From J095 sp964517605 (GTDB lineage: Bacteria > Chloroflexota > Anaerolineae > 4572-78 > J111), in assembly GCA_964517605.1 (NCBI GenBank), contig CAZFCE010000001.1:262829-326828 (forward strand): DNA of 64,000 bases, read 5' to 3'. This document shows positions 52,059 through 62,000 of this stretch, piece by piece. Every line of letters starts with the position of its first letter. Position 1 is the first letter of the stretch. The position numbers were made by a program, and so were the translations under genes. The notes under the pieces are model-generated. The model searched no databases. It saw only the letters and a program-made list of their open reading frames with translations, and was not told the DNA's origin.

Positions 52059-54611
52059 ATGAACCACGAAAAGAAATTAAAATCGGCGGCGATGCGAATT
52101 ACCCTATTTTATGGTGTTGTATCGGCGGTGTGGATACTTACCTCTGATTGGTTGATGGCCCAACTGGCAATTAACGTGCCCCAGGCATTTTTTATTGCCA
52201 CATTTAAAGGCTGGTTGTTTGTAATCACTACCGCCACATGTCTTTACCTGATGCTGCGCCGCCAGTTTAACCGGGTTGTCCGTGATATGGAAGAGCGCCG
52301 GCAACTGGAAAAAACTCTGCGCGAAACCGTCCGGCAATACAGCACGTTGGTTGAAAACCTGCACGGCATGGTGTATCGCTGCCAAAACGATTCGCGCTGG
52401 ACAATGGAATATGTCAGCGCGGGCGCGGCAGAGCTAACCGGCTACCAGCCCGCCAAACTGATGGGGGCCGACGCCATTAGCTACGAAGATCTTATCCACC
52501 CTGCCGACCGCCCAATGGTGCGCAACACGGTGCAGGCGGCGCTCAACCGGCGCGAGCCGTTCAGTATAACTTATCGCCTGTGCCTTGCCTCCGGCGAAGA
52601 AAAATGGGTGCAGGAGCATGGCCGCGGAGTGTTTGCCGCCAACGGCGATTTGGAAGCCCTGGAAGGTTTTATCGCCGATGTTACCGGCCAGCGGCGGGTA
52701 GAACTGGCCCTGCAACAGAGCGAGGCGCGGTACAAAAGCATGTTTGAAAACTCTCCCGCCACAATGTTGCTGGTTAACCCGTCCTGCGGTGCAATTGTAG
52801 ATGCCAACCCGGCGGCGTGCGCTTATTACGGCTGGAGCCGGGCCGAATTGCAGCAAATGCGCGTTGACCAAATCAATACGTTAACCTTGGCCGAAATTCA
52901 GGCCGAAATGGAACAGGCCCGCCAGAAAAAGCGCCACCAATTTATTTTTAAACACCGCCGGGCTAATGGCTCAATCCGCAATGTTGAGGTTTACAGCGGG
53001 CCAATCCGGCACCAGGACCAAACCCTGTTGTATTCCATTATCCACGATATTACCGACCAGGTTATGGCCACGCAAACGCTCGAAAAGAGCGAGGCGCGTT
53101 ACCGATTGCTGTTTGAAAACAATCCGCACCCTATGTGGGTGGACGATACCGAAACAATGGCCTTTTTGGCGGTTAACAACGCTGCTATGGCCAAATACGG
53201 TTACACCCGCGCCGAGTTTTTGGCTATGACCATCAAAGATTTGCATCCCCCGGAAGACGCGCCGCAACTGCTGGCGGCGCTGACCGCCGATCAATCCGAA
53301 CACGTGACCAATGAATGGCGGCACCGGTTGAAGGACGGGCAGATTATCGAGGTTGAAGTCACCGCGCACCGCATTGATTTTGAAGGCCGGCGGGCGTCGC
53401 TGGTGCTAATTCAGGATATTACCGAACGCAAACGGCTGGCCGCCGAAAACGAAAAGCTCACGGTTCAGTTTTACCAATCGCAAAAAATGGATTCAATCGG
53501 CCAACTGGCGGGCGGCATTGCCCACGATTTTAACAACCTGCTGGTGCCGATTATCGGTTACGCCGAACTGGGGATGATGAATTTGCCCGTTCATCACGGG
53601 TTGTATTCCAACTTTTTGCGGATAAAAGAGGCCGCCGACCGCGCCGCCAACCTCACCCGGCAAATTTTGGCCTTTAGCCGCCAGCAAGTGCTCGAAACGC
53701 GCCTGCTCGACCTGAACGAAGTGATTACCAATTTCCAAAAAATGCTGGGCCGGCTGCTGCGCGAGGACATCACGCTGAAAATCCATCTGCATCCCCACCT
53801 GCGCCCCATCAAAGCCGATTGGGGCCAGTTGGAACAGGTATTGCTCAACCTGGTAATTAACGCCCGCGACGCCATGCCCAACGGCGGCACGCTCAGCATT
53901 GAAACCGATTTGGCCCTGCTGGACGAAACCTACGCCGCCCGTCACCCCGGCACTCAACCGGGGCTGTACGTGCTGCTGGCGGTGAGCGACACCGGCCACG
54001 GTATGTCGCCTGAAACGCAGCAGCGCATTTTTGAGCCGTTTTTTACCACCAAGGCTCGCGGTCACGGCACCGGCCTGGGCCTGGCTACGGTTTTTGGCAT
54101 TATCAAACAGCATCAGGGTAACATTTGGGTTTACAGCGAGCCGGAACAGGGCGCGACCTTTAAAGTTTACCTGCCCGTGGCCGATGCTCCGGCGGCGCTG
54201 CCCGGCCAGAGCGTGGCGGTTACTACCGGCTCGCTGCACGGCAGCGAAACAATCCTGGTGGTAGAGGATGAAGTGGGCGTGCGCCAATTGGCCAGGCACA
54301 TTTTGCAAACGTATGGCTACCACGTGCTGGAAGCCACCGGCCCGCAACCGGCGCTAAAACTGGCGACGGATCAATCCATAACTATCCACATGCTGTTAAC
54401 CGATGTGGTGATGCCGGAGATGAATGGCCGCCAGTTGTACAACGAGCTGGCGCAAACGCGGCCCAATTTAAAGGTGTTGTTTATGTCGGGCTATACCGAT
54501 AACGTGATTACCCACCAACGCGTGCTTGACGCCGATGTGAATTTTTTGGCCAAGCCGTTTTCAATGCACAGCCTGCTCCAAAAAACCAGAGAAGTGCTGG
54601 CCCAGGCGTAG
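52059..54611 (+). CDS. Membrane PAS-PAS-PAS hybrid histidine kinase with C-terminal receiver
   Basis: 850 residues from ATG 52059, which has AGGA eight bases upstream; ATG 52032 is an alternative. Two membrane segments (about 10-30 and 42-62) are followed by PAS (about 85-210), PAS (about 210-330) and PAS (about 335-460). A HisKA segment of NtrB-like type has AGGIAHDFNNLLVPI (H489), and HATPase_c follows (about 590-700; DTGHGMS, GTGLGLA). The C-terminal receiver (about 730-845) has D782 in LTDVVMPEMNG. Phosphate probably moves from H489 to D782. The palindrome array upstream suggests dedicated control. Confidence 0.9.
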   Translation: MNHEKKLKSAAMRITLFYGVVSAVWILTSDWLMAQLAINVPQAFFIATFKGWLFVITTATCLYLMLRRQFNRVVRDMEERRQLEKTLRETVRQYSTLVENLHGMVYRCQNDSRWTMEYVSAGAAELTGYQPAKLMGADAISYEDLIHPADRPMVRNTVQAALNRREPFSITYRLCLASGEEKWVQEHGRGVFAANGDLEALEGFIADVTGQRRVELALQQSEARYKSMFENSPATMLLVNPSCGAIVDANPAACAYYGWSRAELQQMRVDQINTLTLAEIQAEMEQARQKKRHQFIFKHRRANGSIRNVEVYSGPIRHQDQTLLYSIIHDITDQVMATQTLEKSEARYRLLFENNPHPMWVDDTETMAFLAVNNAAMAKYGYTRAEFLAMTIKDLHPPEDAPQLLAALTADQSEHVTNEWRHRLKDGQIIEVEVTAHRIDFEGRRASLVLIQDITERKRLAAENEKLTVQFYQSQKMDSIGQLAGGIAHDFNNLLVPIIGYAELGMMNLPVHHGLYSNFLRIKEAADRAANLTRQILAFSRQQVLETRLLDLNEVITNFQKMLGRLLREDITLKIHLHPHLRPIKADWGQLEQVLLNLVINARDAMPNGGTLSIETDLALLDETYAARHPGTQPGLYVLLAVSDTGHGMSPETQQRIFEPFFTTKARGHGTGLGLATVFGIIKQHQGNIWVYSEPEQGATFKVYLPVADAPAALPGQSVAVTTGSLHGSETILVVEDEVGVRQLARHILQTYGYHVLEATGPQPALKLATDQSITIHMLLTDVVMPEMNGRQLYNELAQTRPNLKVLFMSGYTDNVITHQRVLDADVNFLAKPFSMHSLLQKTREVLAQA

Positions 54612-54614
54612 CGG

Positions 54615-56999
54615 CTATCGGCCGGTTTTAAATTGCGCCACCACCGCCTGTAAATTCTGCGCCAGGTTAGCCAGCGATTGCGCCGCCTCGGTGGTTTCGC
54701 GCACCTGCGCGTTGAGCGTGTCCACCGCGTGGTTGGTGTTTTTTACCTCGATGCCGTTTTCCGCGCTTACTTCGGCGATGGTGTTCATTGCCTCGGTGAC
54801 GGTGCTGGAACTGGCCGCCATCTCCTCGGTTGAGGCGGTGTTTTCTTCAACCACGGCGCTCACGCTTTCCATAGCCGTTACCATTTCGGCGGCGGCAGCG
54901 TCCATTTGTTGCGCGGCGGCGGCAATCTGTTCCACCTGCCGGTCAACTGCTTCAACGGCAGTCAAAATATTAGTAAGAGCCACATCGGCCTGCCCGGTGC
55001 GTTGAACCCCTTTTTCTACTTCGGTGGTGTTTTCTTGCATGGCCGTTATTGCCTCGGCTACGGTTGTTTGGATGGCTTTAATCAGCCCACCGATTTCTTT
55101 GGTGGCCGTGGCCGATTTTTCGGCCAGTTTGCGCACCTCATCGGCTACCACGGCAAAACCCTTGCCATGCTCGCCGGCGCGGGCGGCTTCGATGGCGGCG
55201 TTGAGCGCCAGCAAATTGGTTTGCGAGGCAATATCCTGAATTGTTTCAACAATTGCGCCAATCTGGCCGGAGCGCGCGCCCATCTCTTGCATTTTTTTGG
55301 CCGAAAGCCCCACTTTTTCTTTGATAGTTGCCATGCCCTGAATGGTGCTTTGAACGGTGCGCGCGCCGGCTTCAACTGCTTGGTTGGCTTCGGCGGCGCT
55401 GTGGGCGCTGGCCTGGGCGCTGTTAGAAACCAGCGTAATGGCCATAGAAATTTGCGAGGTAAGGTTGGAGGCTTTGCCAATTGACTCGGCCTGTTCTTGC
55501 GCACCTTTGGCAACGCCGGCAATGGCGCAGGATAACTGCTCTACCGAACCGGTGACGCGGGTGAGGCTATCGGCTTGTTGGGTTGCGCCCTGGGCCACGT
55601 GGTGCATGGCGGTGATAATCTGCTGAATGGCCTGGCTGGATTGGCGGGCCGTGGCAGCCAGTTGCAGCGAGGCGGCGCTAACGCTGTGGGCATGCTCCGA
55701 GGTTTGGTTAACCAGCCGGCTCAGGTTGGCGGTCATCAGCTCAAAGGCGCGGCCCGTTTCTTGCAGGCGGGCAATCATTTGGTTAAAGGCGGCGGCCAGC
55801 GCGCCAATTTCATCGGCGGATTGGTAGGCCAGCGGCTGGGCCTGCACGTTAACGGTTACAGTCAAATCGCCTTGCGCCACGGTGGTATTGGCTGCCGCCA
55901 GATGCGCCAGGTCTGTTTCGGCAATTTGCCGGGCCACTGCCACCATTTGCTCAATGGGCTGCAAGGTTTGGCGCGTTACCATAAGCATTACGCCCAACAG
56001 TAGCAAAATTGCCACCACCGCCACCGCCACCGAATAGGCCGTAGCCAGATAAGTGCCCTTTAAAATCACCGTAACCGGGGCTAAAATTACCAGCGTCCAG
56101 CCGGTGTTGGGCAGGTGGGCATGCGCGGCGTAAACCCGGCCCTGCGCCCGAAACGGATCGGCCAGAGTAACTACCCCTTGCCGGTCAGCCCGCAGCAAAT
56201 CACTCAGTTCCTTTAGCCGCCCCTGGTTCAACTCCGCCAGCTTGTTCTTTTGAATGTCTCCCAACTCCTCGATTTTTTGCACCAGCAGGTCGGGCTGGTC
56301 AATGGCAATAACCTGATCGTTGTCATTCACCAAAAGGGCGTGAGCCTGGCCGTCAAAGTCGCTGCTTTGGCCAATTGTGGCCACAATCTGGGTGAGTTTT
56401 TCCAGCGAAACATCAATGGTGGTAACGCCGGCAAACGCGCCATCGGCATGGTAAAAGGGCGTTGCCGCAGTGATCATCAACGTTTCGCCCGCGCCGGCAT
56501 CGTAATAGGGAGCCGTCCATACCTGCTTCTTTTGGTCGCGGGGTTTGGCGTACCATTCCCACTCCCAATACACATAACTATCGGAGCCAAGCTGAATGTA
56601 GTTGGGCGTGCCTTTATCGTACCAGTAATAGGGCGAAAAATATTTCTGGTCGGGGTAAAAGGTGTTGGGTTCAAAGGCCACCGCCGTGCCGTAAATATCG
56701 GGGTTGGCGATTAAAATTTGGCGCATGCGCTCTTTGAGCGCGGCCTCATCTTTGGTGGCATCGGCCTGCACCGAGGCGGCCAAATCAACGGGAATGCGGG
56801 CCACCGCGCTTAAAAAGGTGTCCATTTCATTGGCGCGGGCCTGCGTTAAATTCAGCAGCGAGGCTTCAATCCGGGCGCTGGCGGTGGTTGAGTTAAAATA
56901 GTTGGCCGCAACGGCAATCCCGGCAAAGGTAATTACACTGATGGCTCCCAAAATGAGCAGAAATCGGTTTACCACTGATGTTTTGAAAAGATTGAACAT
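54615..56999 (-). CDS. Methyl-accepting chemotaxis protein with dCache sensor
   Basis: 794 residues with AAGGAG upstream. TM1 (about 12-34), an extracellular dCache domain (about 35-315; YYWYDKGTPNYIQLGSDSYVYWEWEW, GVTTIDVSLEKL), TM2 (about 322-345), HAMP (about 345-430) and the cytoplasmic signalling domain are visible. The hairpin tip reads IQDIASQTNLLALNAAIEAARAGEHG, which contacts CheA and CheW in this family. No che gene is adjacent, so it is an orphan receptor. It converges with the hybrid kinase three bases away. Confidence 0.94.
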   Translation of the reverse strand: MFNLFKTSVVNRFLLILGAISVITFAGIAVAANYFNSTTASARIEASLLNLTQARANEMDTFLSAVARIPVDLAASVQADATKDEAALKERMRQILIANPDIYGTAVAFEPNTFYPDQKYFSPYYWYDKGTPNYIQLGSDSYVYWEWEWYAKPRDQKKQVWTAPYYDAGAGETLMITAATPFYHADGAFAGVTTIDVSLEKLTQIVATIGQSSDFDGQAHALLVNDNDQVIAIDQPDLLVQKIEELGDIQKNKLAELNQGRLKELSDLLRADRQGVVTLADPFRAQGRVYAAHAHLPNTGWTLVILAPVTVILKGTYLATAYSVAVAVVAILLLLGVMLMVTRQTLQPIEQMVAVARQIAETDLAHLAAANTTVAQGDLTVTVNVQAQPLAYQSADEIGALAAAFNQMIARLQETGRAFELMTANLSRLVNQTSEHAHSVSAASLQLAATARQSSQAIQQIITAMHHVAQGATQQADSLTRVTGSVEQLSCAIAGVAKGAQEQAESIGKASNLTSQISMAITLVSNSAQASAHSAAEANQAVEAGARTVQSTIQGMATIKEKVGLSAKKMQEMGARSGQIGAIVETIQDIASQTNLLALNAAIEAARAGEHGKGFAVVADEVRKLAEKSATATKEIGGLIKAIQTTVAEAITAMQENTTEVEKGVQRTGQADVALTNILTAVEAVDRQVEQIAAAAQQMDAAAAEMVTAMESVSAVVEENTASTEEMAASSSTVTEAMNTIAEVSAENGIEVKNTNHAVDTLNAQVRETTEAAQSLANLAQNLQAVVAQFKTGR

Positions 57000-57044
57000 A
57001 AAGATTCTCCTTTTCTGGCATTTTTGGGGGCCGCACGGTTTAAG

Positions 57045-57686
57045 TTAATGCGCCAGCGAGGCGTAAAACCCGGCAATGCCGTTGAGCACGTATTGCACCG
57101 CCAGCGCGGCCAGCACCAGCCCCAACATGCGGGTAATTACGTGCATGTTGGCCTCGCCTAAACGGGCCATCATGCGCTCGGCGGCGTACAGGGTGGGCCA
57201 GGCGATTAGGTAAATTAGCAACAGGATGGCTACCAGCACCCCCAGCCGGTTTAAATTATTGTTGGCCTGGGTTGCCAGCACCAGCACGGTGGCAATTGTG
57301 CCGGGGCCGGCCAATTGGGGAATGGTTAAGGGAAAAATGGCAATGTCCTCATGGGCCGGCGGCGGTTCGGCGGGGTTGGCGGTGCGCAGGCCGGATTTTT
57401 GCCCAAATAGCATGGGAAAAGCCAGCGTAAACAGCAAAATTCCGCCGCTAATGGCAAAGGCATGCACGGTTACGCCCATGTAGCCTAAAAAAATCCGGCC
57501 AACCAGCAAAAAAAATAACGCCACGCTGAACGAGGCTACCACCGCCCGGCTGAGCACCACCCGGCGCTCGGTGGCGGGCAGGCCGTTGGTTACGGCCACA
57601 AAAACGGGCGCCACGGCAATGGGGTTAATTACAACTATCAGCATTACAAAGGCGGTTAAGCCAAACTGCACTAAACTTCCTTCCAT
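57045..57686 (-). CDS. MarC-family integral membrane protein
   Basis: 213 residues from ATG 57686; a TTG three codons earlier is closer to AGGAG, so the exact start is uncertain. Six hydrophobic segments and family motifs VVINPIAVAPVF, SGGILLFTLAFPMLFG and PLTIPQLAGPGTIATVLVLA are present. MarC/UPF0056 proteins are inner-membrane proteins of unclear transport role; the name does not establish drug resistance. It lies 45 bases from the MCP start, on the same strand upstream. Confidence 0.9.
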   Translation of the reverse strand: MEGSLVQFGLTAFVMLIVVINPIAVAPVFVAVTNGLPATERRVVLSRAVVASFSVALFFLLVGRIFLGYMGVTVHAFAISGGILLFTLAFPMLFGQKSGLRTANPAEPPPAHEDIAIFPLTIPQLAGPGTIATVLVLATQANNNLNRLGVLVAILLLIYLIAWPTLYAAERMMARLGEANMHVITRMLGLVLAALAVQYVLNGIAGFYASLAH

Positions 57687-57930
57687 AAAAAACAATATCT
57701 CCTGGGGTATTTATCGGCAAGGTAAAAACATTTCTACATAAACGATGCGTAAATTTGAGGGGATGGGGATGTTTGACCGGGGTGTTGTTTTTCCTTTCCA
57801 TCCTAATCTGTAATAGCCCAGGTTGTTATTTTTGGGCGGGTAAACCACAAAAATAGTTTTTAACGCGAGGGCTGTAAAATAGCAGGCCACGTTCCAGGCG
57901 TGGCATGCTGCTTTTGGGGAGAGCGGCGGG
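57687..57930. other. Intergenic region, little recognisable
   Basis: 244 bases between MarC and the REC-HisKA_2 kinase. GCCACG...CGTGGC (57887-57905) is a weak stem-loop that may end the kinase transcript, although it lacks a good T tract. A TTTGACCGG at 57768 resembles one half of an array unit but stands alone. Confidence 0.35.
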
Positions 57931-59028
57931 TTATATTTTCTGCGCCGTAAATTTTATGGTGATGGCGGTGCCGTTGGCGCTGTCCAGTTCAAAGGTGCCG
58001 CGTAGCTGGCGGGTGGCCAAAATGTTTACCAGGTTTAACCCCAGCGAGGTAGTGTTCCGCCAATCCAGTTCGACGGGCAGGCCCACACCATTATCGCATA
58101 CGGTTAGCGCGTATTCGTCCTGGTTTAGCGCAAAGCCAATGTTCAGAATATTCTCCCGGTTGGTGGGCCGGTCTGCCGGAAAGGCATATTTGAGCACGTT
58201 GGTAATCAGTTCATTGATAATCAGGCTGCACGGAATGGCGATATTAACATTAACAAAAATATTTTCGGCGTTAATATGCAGGGTGATGGGCCGGTTATCC
58301 CACAGGGCTTGCAGCAAATCATCCACCAGCGATTCTAGATATTCGCTAAAGTTAATCTGGGCCAGGTCTTCGGCCTGGTACATTTTGCGGTGAACCAGTC
58401 CCATCGCGTTAACGCGCCCTTCCAGGTCTTGAAACATTTGCACCACCTGCGGGTCTTTAATGGTTTTGGCCTGCATGCTAATGAGCGCCGTTAGCGCCAT
58501 CATGTTGTTTTTTACCCGGTGATGAACTTCTCGGAGCAGCACTTCTTTTTCGGCCAGCGTCGCCTTGAGTTGTTCTTCTATTCGCTGCCGCTCGGTAATT
58601 TCCTGCTCAAGCTGAATATTTTTCTCTTCCAGGCTAATCCGCAGGTTTCTCAGGGTTAAATGCTTTTCTACGCGGGCGACAACTTCTCTGGGATCAAACG
58701 GTTTGGTAATGTAGTCAACGGCGTTTAAATCAAAGGCGCGCACCTTTTCCGAAGGGTCGGCAATCACGCTTAAAAAGATAACCGGAATATCAACCAAATT
58801 GTAGGTTTCTTTGAGGCGGCGATACAACTCAAATCCGTCCATGTTGGGCATGCGCACGTCCAGCAGAATAATGTCGGGCCGGGCGTGTTCAATCCGTTTT
58901 AACGCGCTGGGGCCGTCTTCGGCAATTAATACTTTAAAATTGGCCAGGCGTAAGGATTCAAACAAAACGCTTAAATTGATTGAGTTATCATCAACAATTA
59001 ATACGGTGCCTTTATTGTGCTGGTTCAA
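57931..59028 (-). CDS. REC-HisKA_2 histidine kinase
   Basis: 365 residues starting at TTG 59028; no better start is in frame. The receiver (about 8-125) has D57 in LLDVRMPNMDG and YITKPF. A coiled segment leads to HisKA_2 with LLREVHHRVKNNMMAL (H170), then HATPase_c (about 245-365; INELITNVLKYA, DNGVGLP). There is no sensor domain other than the receiver. The gene is 36 bases downstream of the propeller hybrid kinase and probably receives its signal. Confidence 0.9.
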   Translation of the reverse strand: MNQHNKGTVLIVDDNSINLSVLFESLRLANFKVLIAEDGPSALKRIEHARPDIILLDVRMPNMDGFELYRRLKETYNLVDIPVIFLSVIADPSEKVRAFDLNAVDYITKPFDPREVVARVEKHLTLRNLRISLEEKNIQLEQEITERQRIEEQLKATLAEKEVLLREVHHRVKNNMMALTALISMQAKTIKDPQVVQMFQDLEGRVNAMGLVHRKMYQAEDLAQINFSEYLESLVDDLLQALWDNRPITLHINAENIFVNVNIAIPCSLIINELITNVLKYAFPADRPTNRENILNIGFALNQDEYALTVCDNGVGLPVELDWRNTTSLGLNLVNILATRQLRGTFELDSANGTAITIKFTAQKI

Positions 59029-59064
59029 TGGACAAATACCTGTTTCTAAATAAATAGTTGCGGG

Positions 59065-62000
59065 TTAATTGGTTTCGCCTTCAAAGCCCAGATATGTTTC
59101 CAGTTGGATGCTGATTTCATTGAGCTTGAATTCTGCCGCCAATTGCTGTAATTTGGCCACAAACGGCTGGTAACGCGGATTGGTTTGAGACACAGTATGC
59201 AGGTACATTTGTAGCGCCTCAACATCACCCATGGTGGCCAGCTCCAGTAAATCTTCCAGCGTTTCGGCTGGAGGCAGCAAAAATTCGGTGGTTTCACCCA
59301 TCGGGAGCGGCTCGGCGGGTTTTTGGTAACGCCATTCCAGGTTTAAAAGCTGCTGTAATTGGCCAAACAACAGGTTGGCGTCAATGGGTTTGGGTAAAAA
59401 GGCGTTGCTGCCAATTGCCATGCTTTTTTGGCGGTCTTCTTCGGACACGCTGGCCGAAGCGGCAATGATAGCCGTATTTTTTAATCCCGGCAATTGGCGC
59501 ACCTGCCGGATAAGCTCAAACCCGTCTGTGCCGGGCATCACCAAATCGGTGATAATTACGTGCGGGTTGATTTTTTTGGCTTTTACCAGTCCTTCCTGCC
59601 CGTCATCGGCCTCGACGGTTTTAAAGCCCACCGGTGAAAGTAAATCAACCAGCACGGCCCGGTTTTCCCAATTATCGTCAACTATTAACACCGTTGGGGT
59701 TTCGCCATTGCAAATCGGGCAGTTTTCAATCCCGATCACCTGGGTTTGAACGGGGGCAATGGTATTGGGCAGTTCGTAGTACACTTCGGGTAGCGGTATT
59801 TCAAACCAAAAATTGCTGCCTTGTTCTACCTGGCTTTTTACGCGCAGGCTGCCGCCCATAGTTTCTACCAGATTACGGCTAATGGTTAGCCCCAAACCGG
59901 TGCCTTTGGCGCGTAATTTTTGGCTGCCTACCTGTTTAAAGGGTTCAAAAATAACCGGTATATTCTCCGGGGAGATGCCAACCCCGGTATCTTCAATTTC
60001 AAACCGAAGGGTTTTGGGTTGCGGGCCGGCATCGGCTGCCGGCGCGGCATCGGTTGGCCGGTCAACCGATGTTACCCGGAGCGTTACTTGCCCACGTTCG
60101 GTAAATTTGATGGCATTCCCCAGCAGGTTGAGCAGCACCTGGCGCAGCCGCCGCTCGTCGCCGCGCACAATGCCGGGAAGTTGGGGCCGTTCGGATTCGG
60201 TGGGCAGGGGCACTATTAACCGGAACTGGATGTTCTTTTGCTCGGCCCGAACGCGGATAATATCGCCAATGTCCTTGAGAAACGTTAACAGATGAAAGTT
60301 AGAGGGGTAAATTTCTATTCTGCCGGCCTCGATTTTGGCCAGATCAAGAATGTCGTTAATCAGAGCCAGCAGGTATTCGCCGCTTTGCTCAATGATGGCC
60401 AACCCGTTTAATTGTTGAGGCGTAACCACCGGGTTGCGCTTGAGAATTTGGGCGTACCCCAAAATGCCGTTGAGCGGGGTGCGTAGTTCGTGGCTCATGG
60501 TGGCCAAAAAAACGCTTTTGGCCTGGTTGGCAATCTCGGCTTTTTCTTTGGCCTCCTGGAGTTGCTGGGTTCGCTCGGCCACCTGAAGGGCCAACTCGCG
60601 CCGTTGCGCCTCGATTGTTTTGACGCGCAGGGTAAACGCCCCCACAATCAGGCCAATGACTGAAGCCGCCACCAGGATTCTGAATGTCCAGGTGTCCCAC
60701 CACGGCGGCGTTACCGTAATGTTTACCGTTACGCCCTGGTCGTTCCAAACGCCGCTGCTGTTGGCGGCCTTTACTCTAAAAGTATAATTGCCGCTGGGCA
60801 GGCTGGTATAAGCGGCAAAATGGCGGTTTTCGGTTTGCACCCAGTCCGGGTCAATTCCTTCCAGTTTGTAGGCGTAACGGTTTTTAGCGGGATTGGTGTA
60901 ATCCAGCGCGGCAAATTCAAAGGAAAAGACGTAATCCTGATAGGATAGGGTGAGGTTGGTGAGCTGGCCAAGCGGCTGGCTCAATTTAACCGGCTGATTA
61001 AATTTTTGAAACGAGGTAAGCACCACGGGCGGCGGTGGCGAGGCGGTGTTGATTTGCGCCGGGTTGAAAACGTTAAAGCCGTTGATGCCGCCCAAAAATA
61101 TTTGGCCGGCAGAATTTTGGTAGTAAGCGCGAACGCTAAATTCGTTACCCTGCAAGCCATCGCTGGCGTAGTAATTTTTAAAGGTTTGGGTTTGGGGGTT
61201 AAACCGCGACAGGCCGTTAACGGTGCTCAGCCATAATTGGCCGGTTTTGTCTTCTAAAATGCCGTAAATAGAGTTGTTGGACAGCCCTTCTTTTTCGGTG
61301 TAGGCGGTAAAGGTTTCGGCGGCGGGGTCAAACTTGTTGAGGCCGCCGGCAAAGGTGCCAATCCACACCATGCCGTCCTGATCCGGGTGAATGGCCAGTA
61401 CCACGCCATCGCTGAGGCGGCGCGGGTTGGTGGGGTCGGCCTGGTAGGATACAAACTTGCCGGTAGCGGGGTCAAGCCGGTTAAGGCCGCCACCGCCGGT
61501 GCCAATCCACACCATGCCGTCCTGGTCTTCGTTTAAGGCCCAAATACCGCCGTCGCTCAACTTGTCGGGGTTGGTAGGATCGGCCAGGTAGTTGGTAAAG
61601 GTTTCGGTGGTGGGGTCAAACTTGCTCAAGCCGCCCTGAGTGCCAATCCACAGCGTGCCGGCGTGATCTTCGAACAGCACGCCAATACCGCTATTGGGCA
61701 GGCTGTTGGGGTTGGCGGGGTCGTTGCGGTAAACGGTAAAGGTTTCGGTGGCGGGGTCAAACTTGTTCAGGCCATCGTCCGTGCCCACCCACAGCGTGCC
61801 GCGCCGGTCTTGTAAAATGTTAACCACCACGTTATGGCTCAGACTGCGGGGATCGGCGGGGTTGTGCTGAAAAGCGGTAAAGGTTTGCGTGGTTGGGTTG
61901 TACCGGTTGAGGCCCTTGGCGGTGCCAATCCACCAAAGGCCCTGGCGATCTTCGTACACGGACCAAACGGAGTTGTCCATCAGGCTGTTGGGAGTTTCCG

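Noticed and set aside
57045..57686. Multiple-antibiotic-resistance transporter function for the MarC-family protein
   Set aside because: The family name is historical; nothing in the sequence or context supports drug transport.
57760..57785. Fourth palindrome array between MarC and the REC-HisKA_2 kinase
   Set aside because: Only one half-unit (TTTGACCGG) is recognisable and there is no 21-bp repetition.
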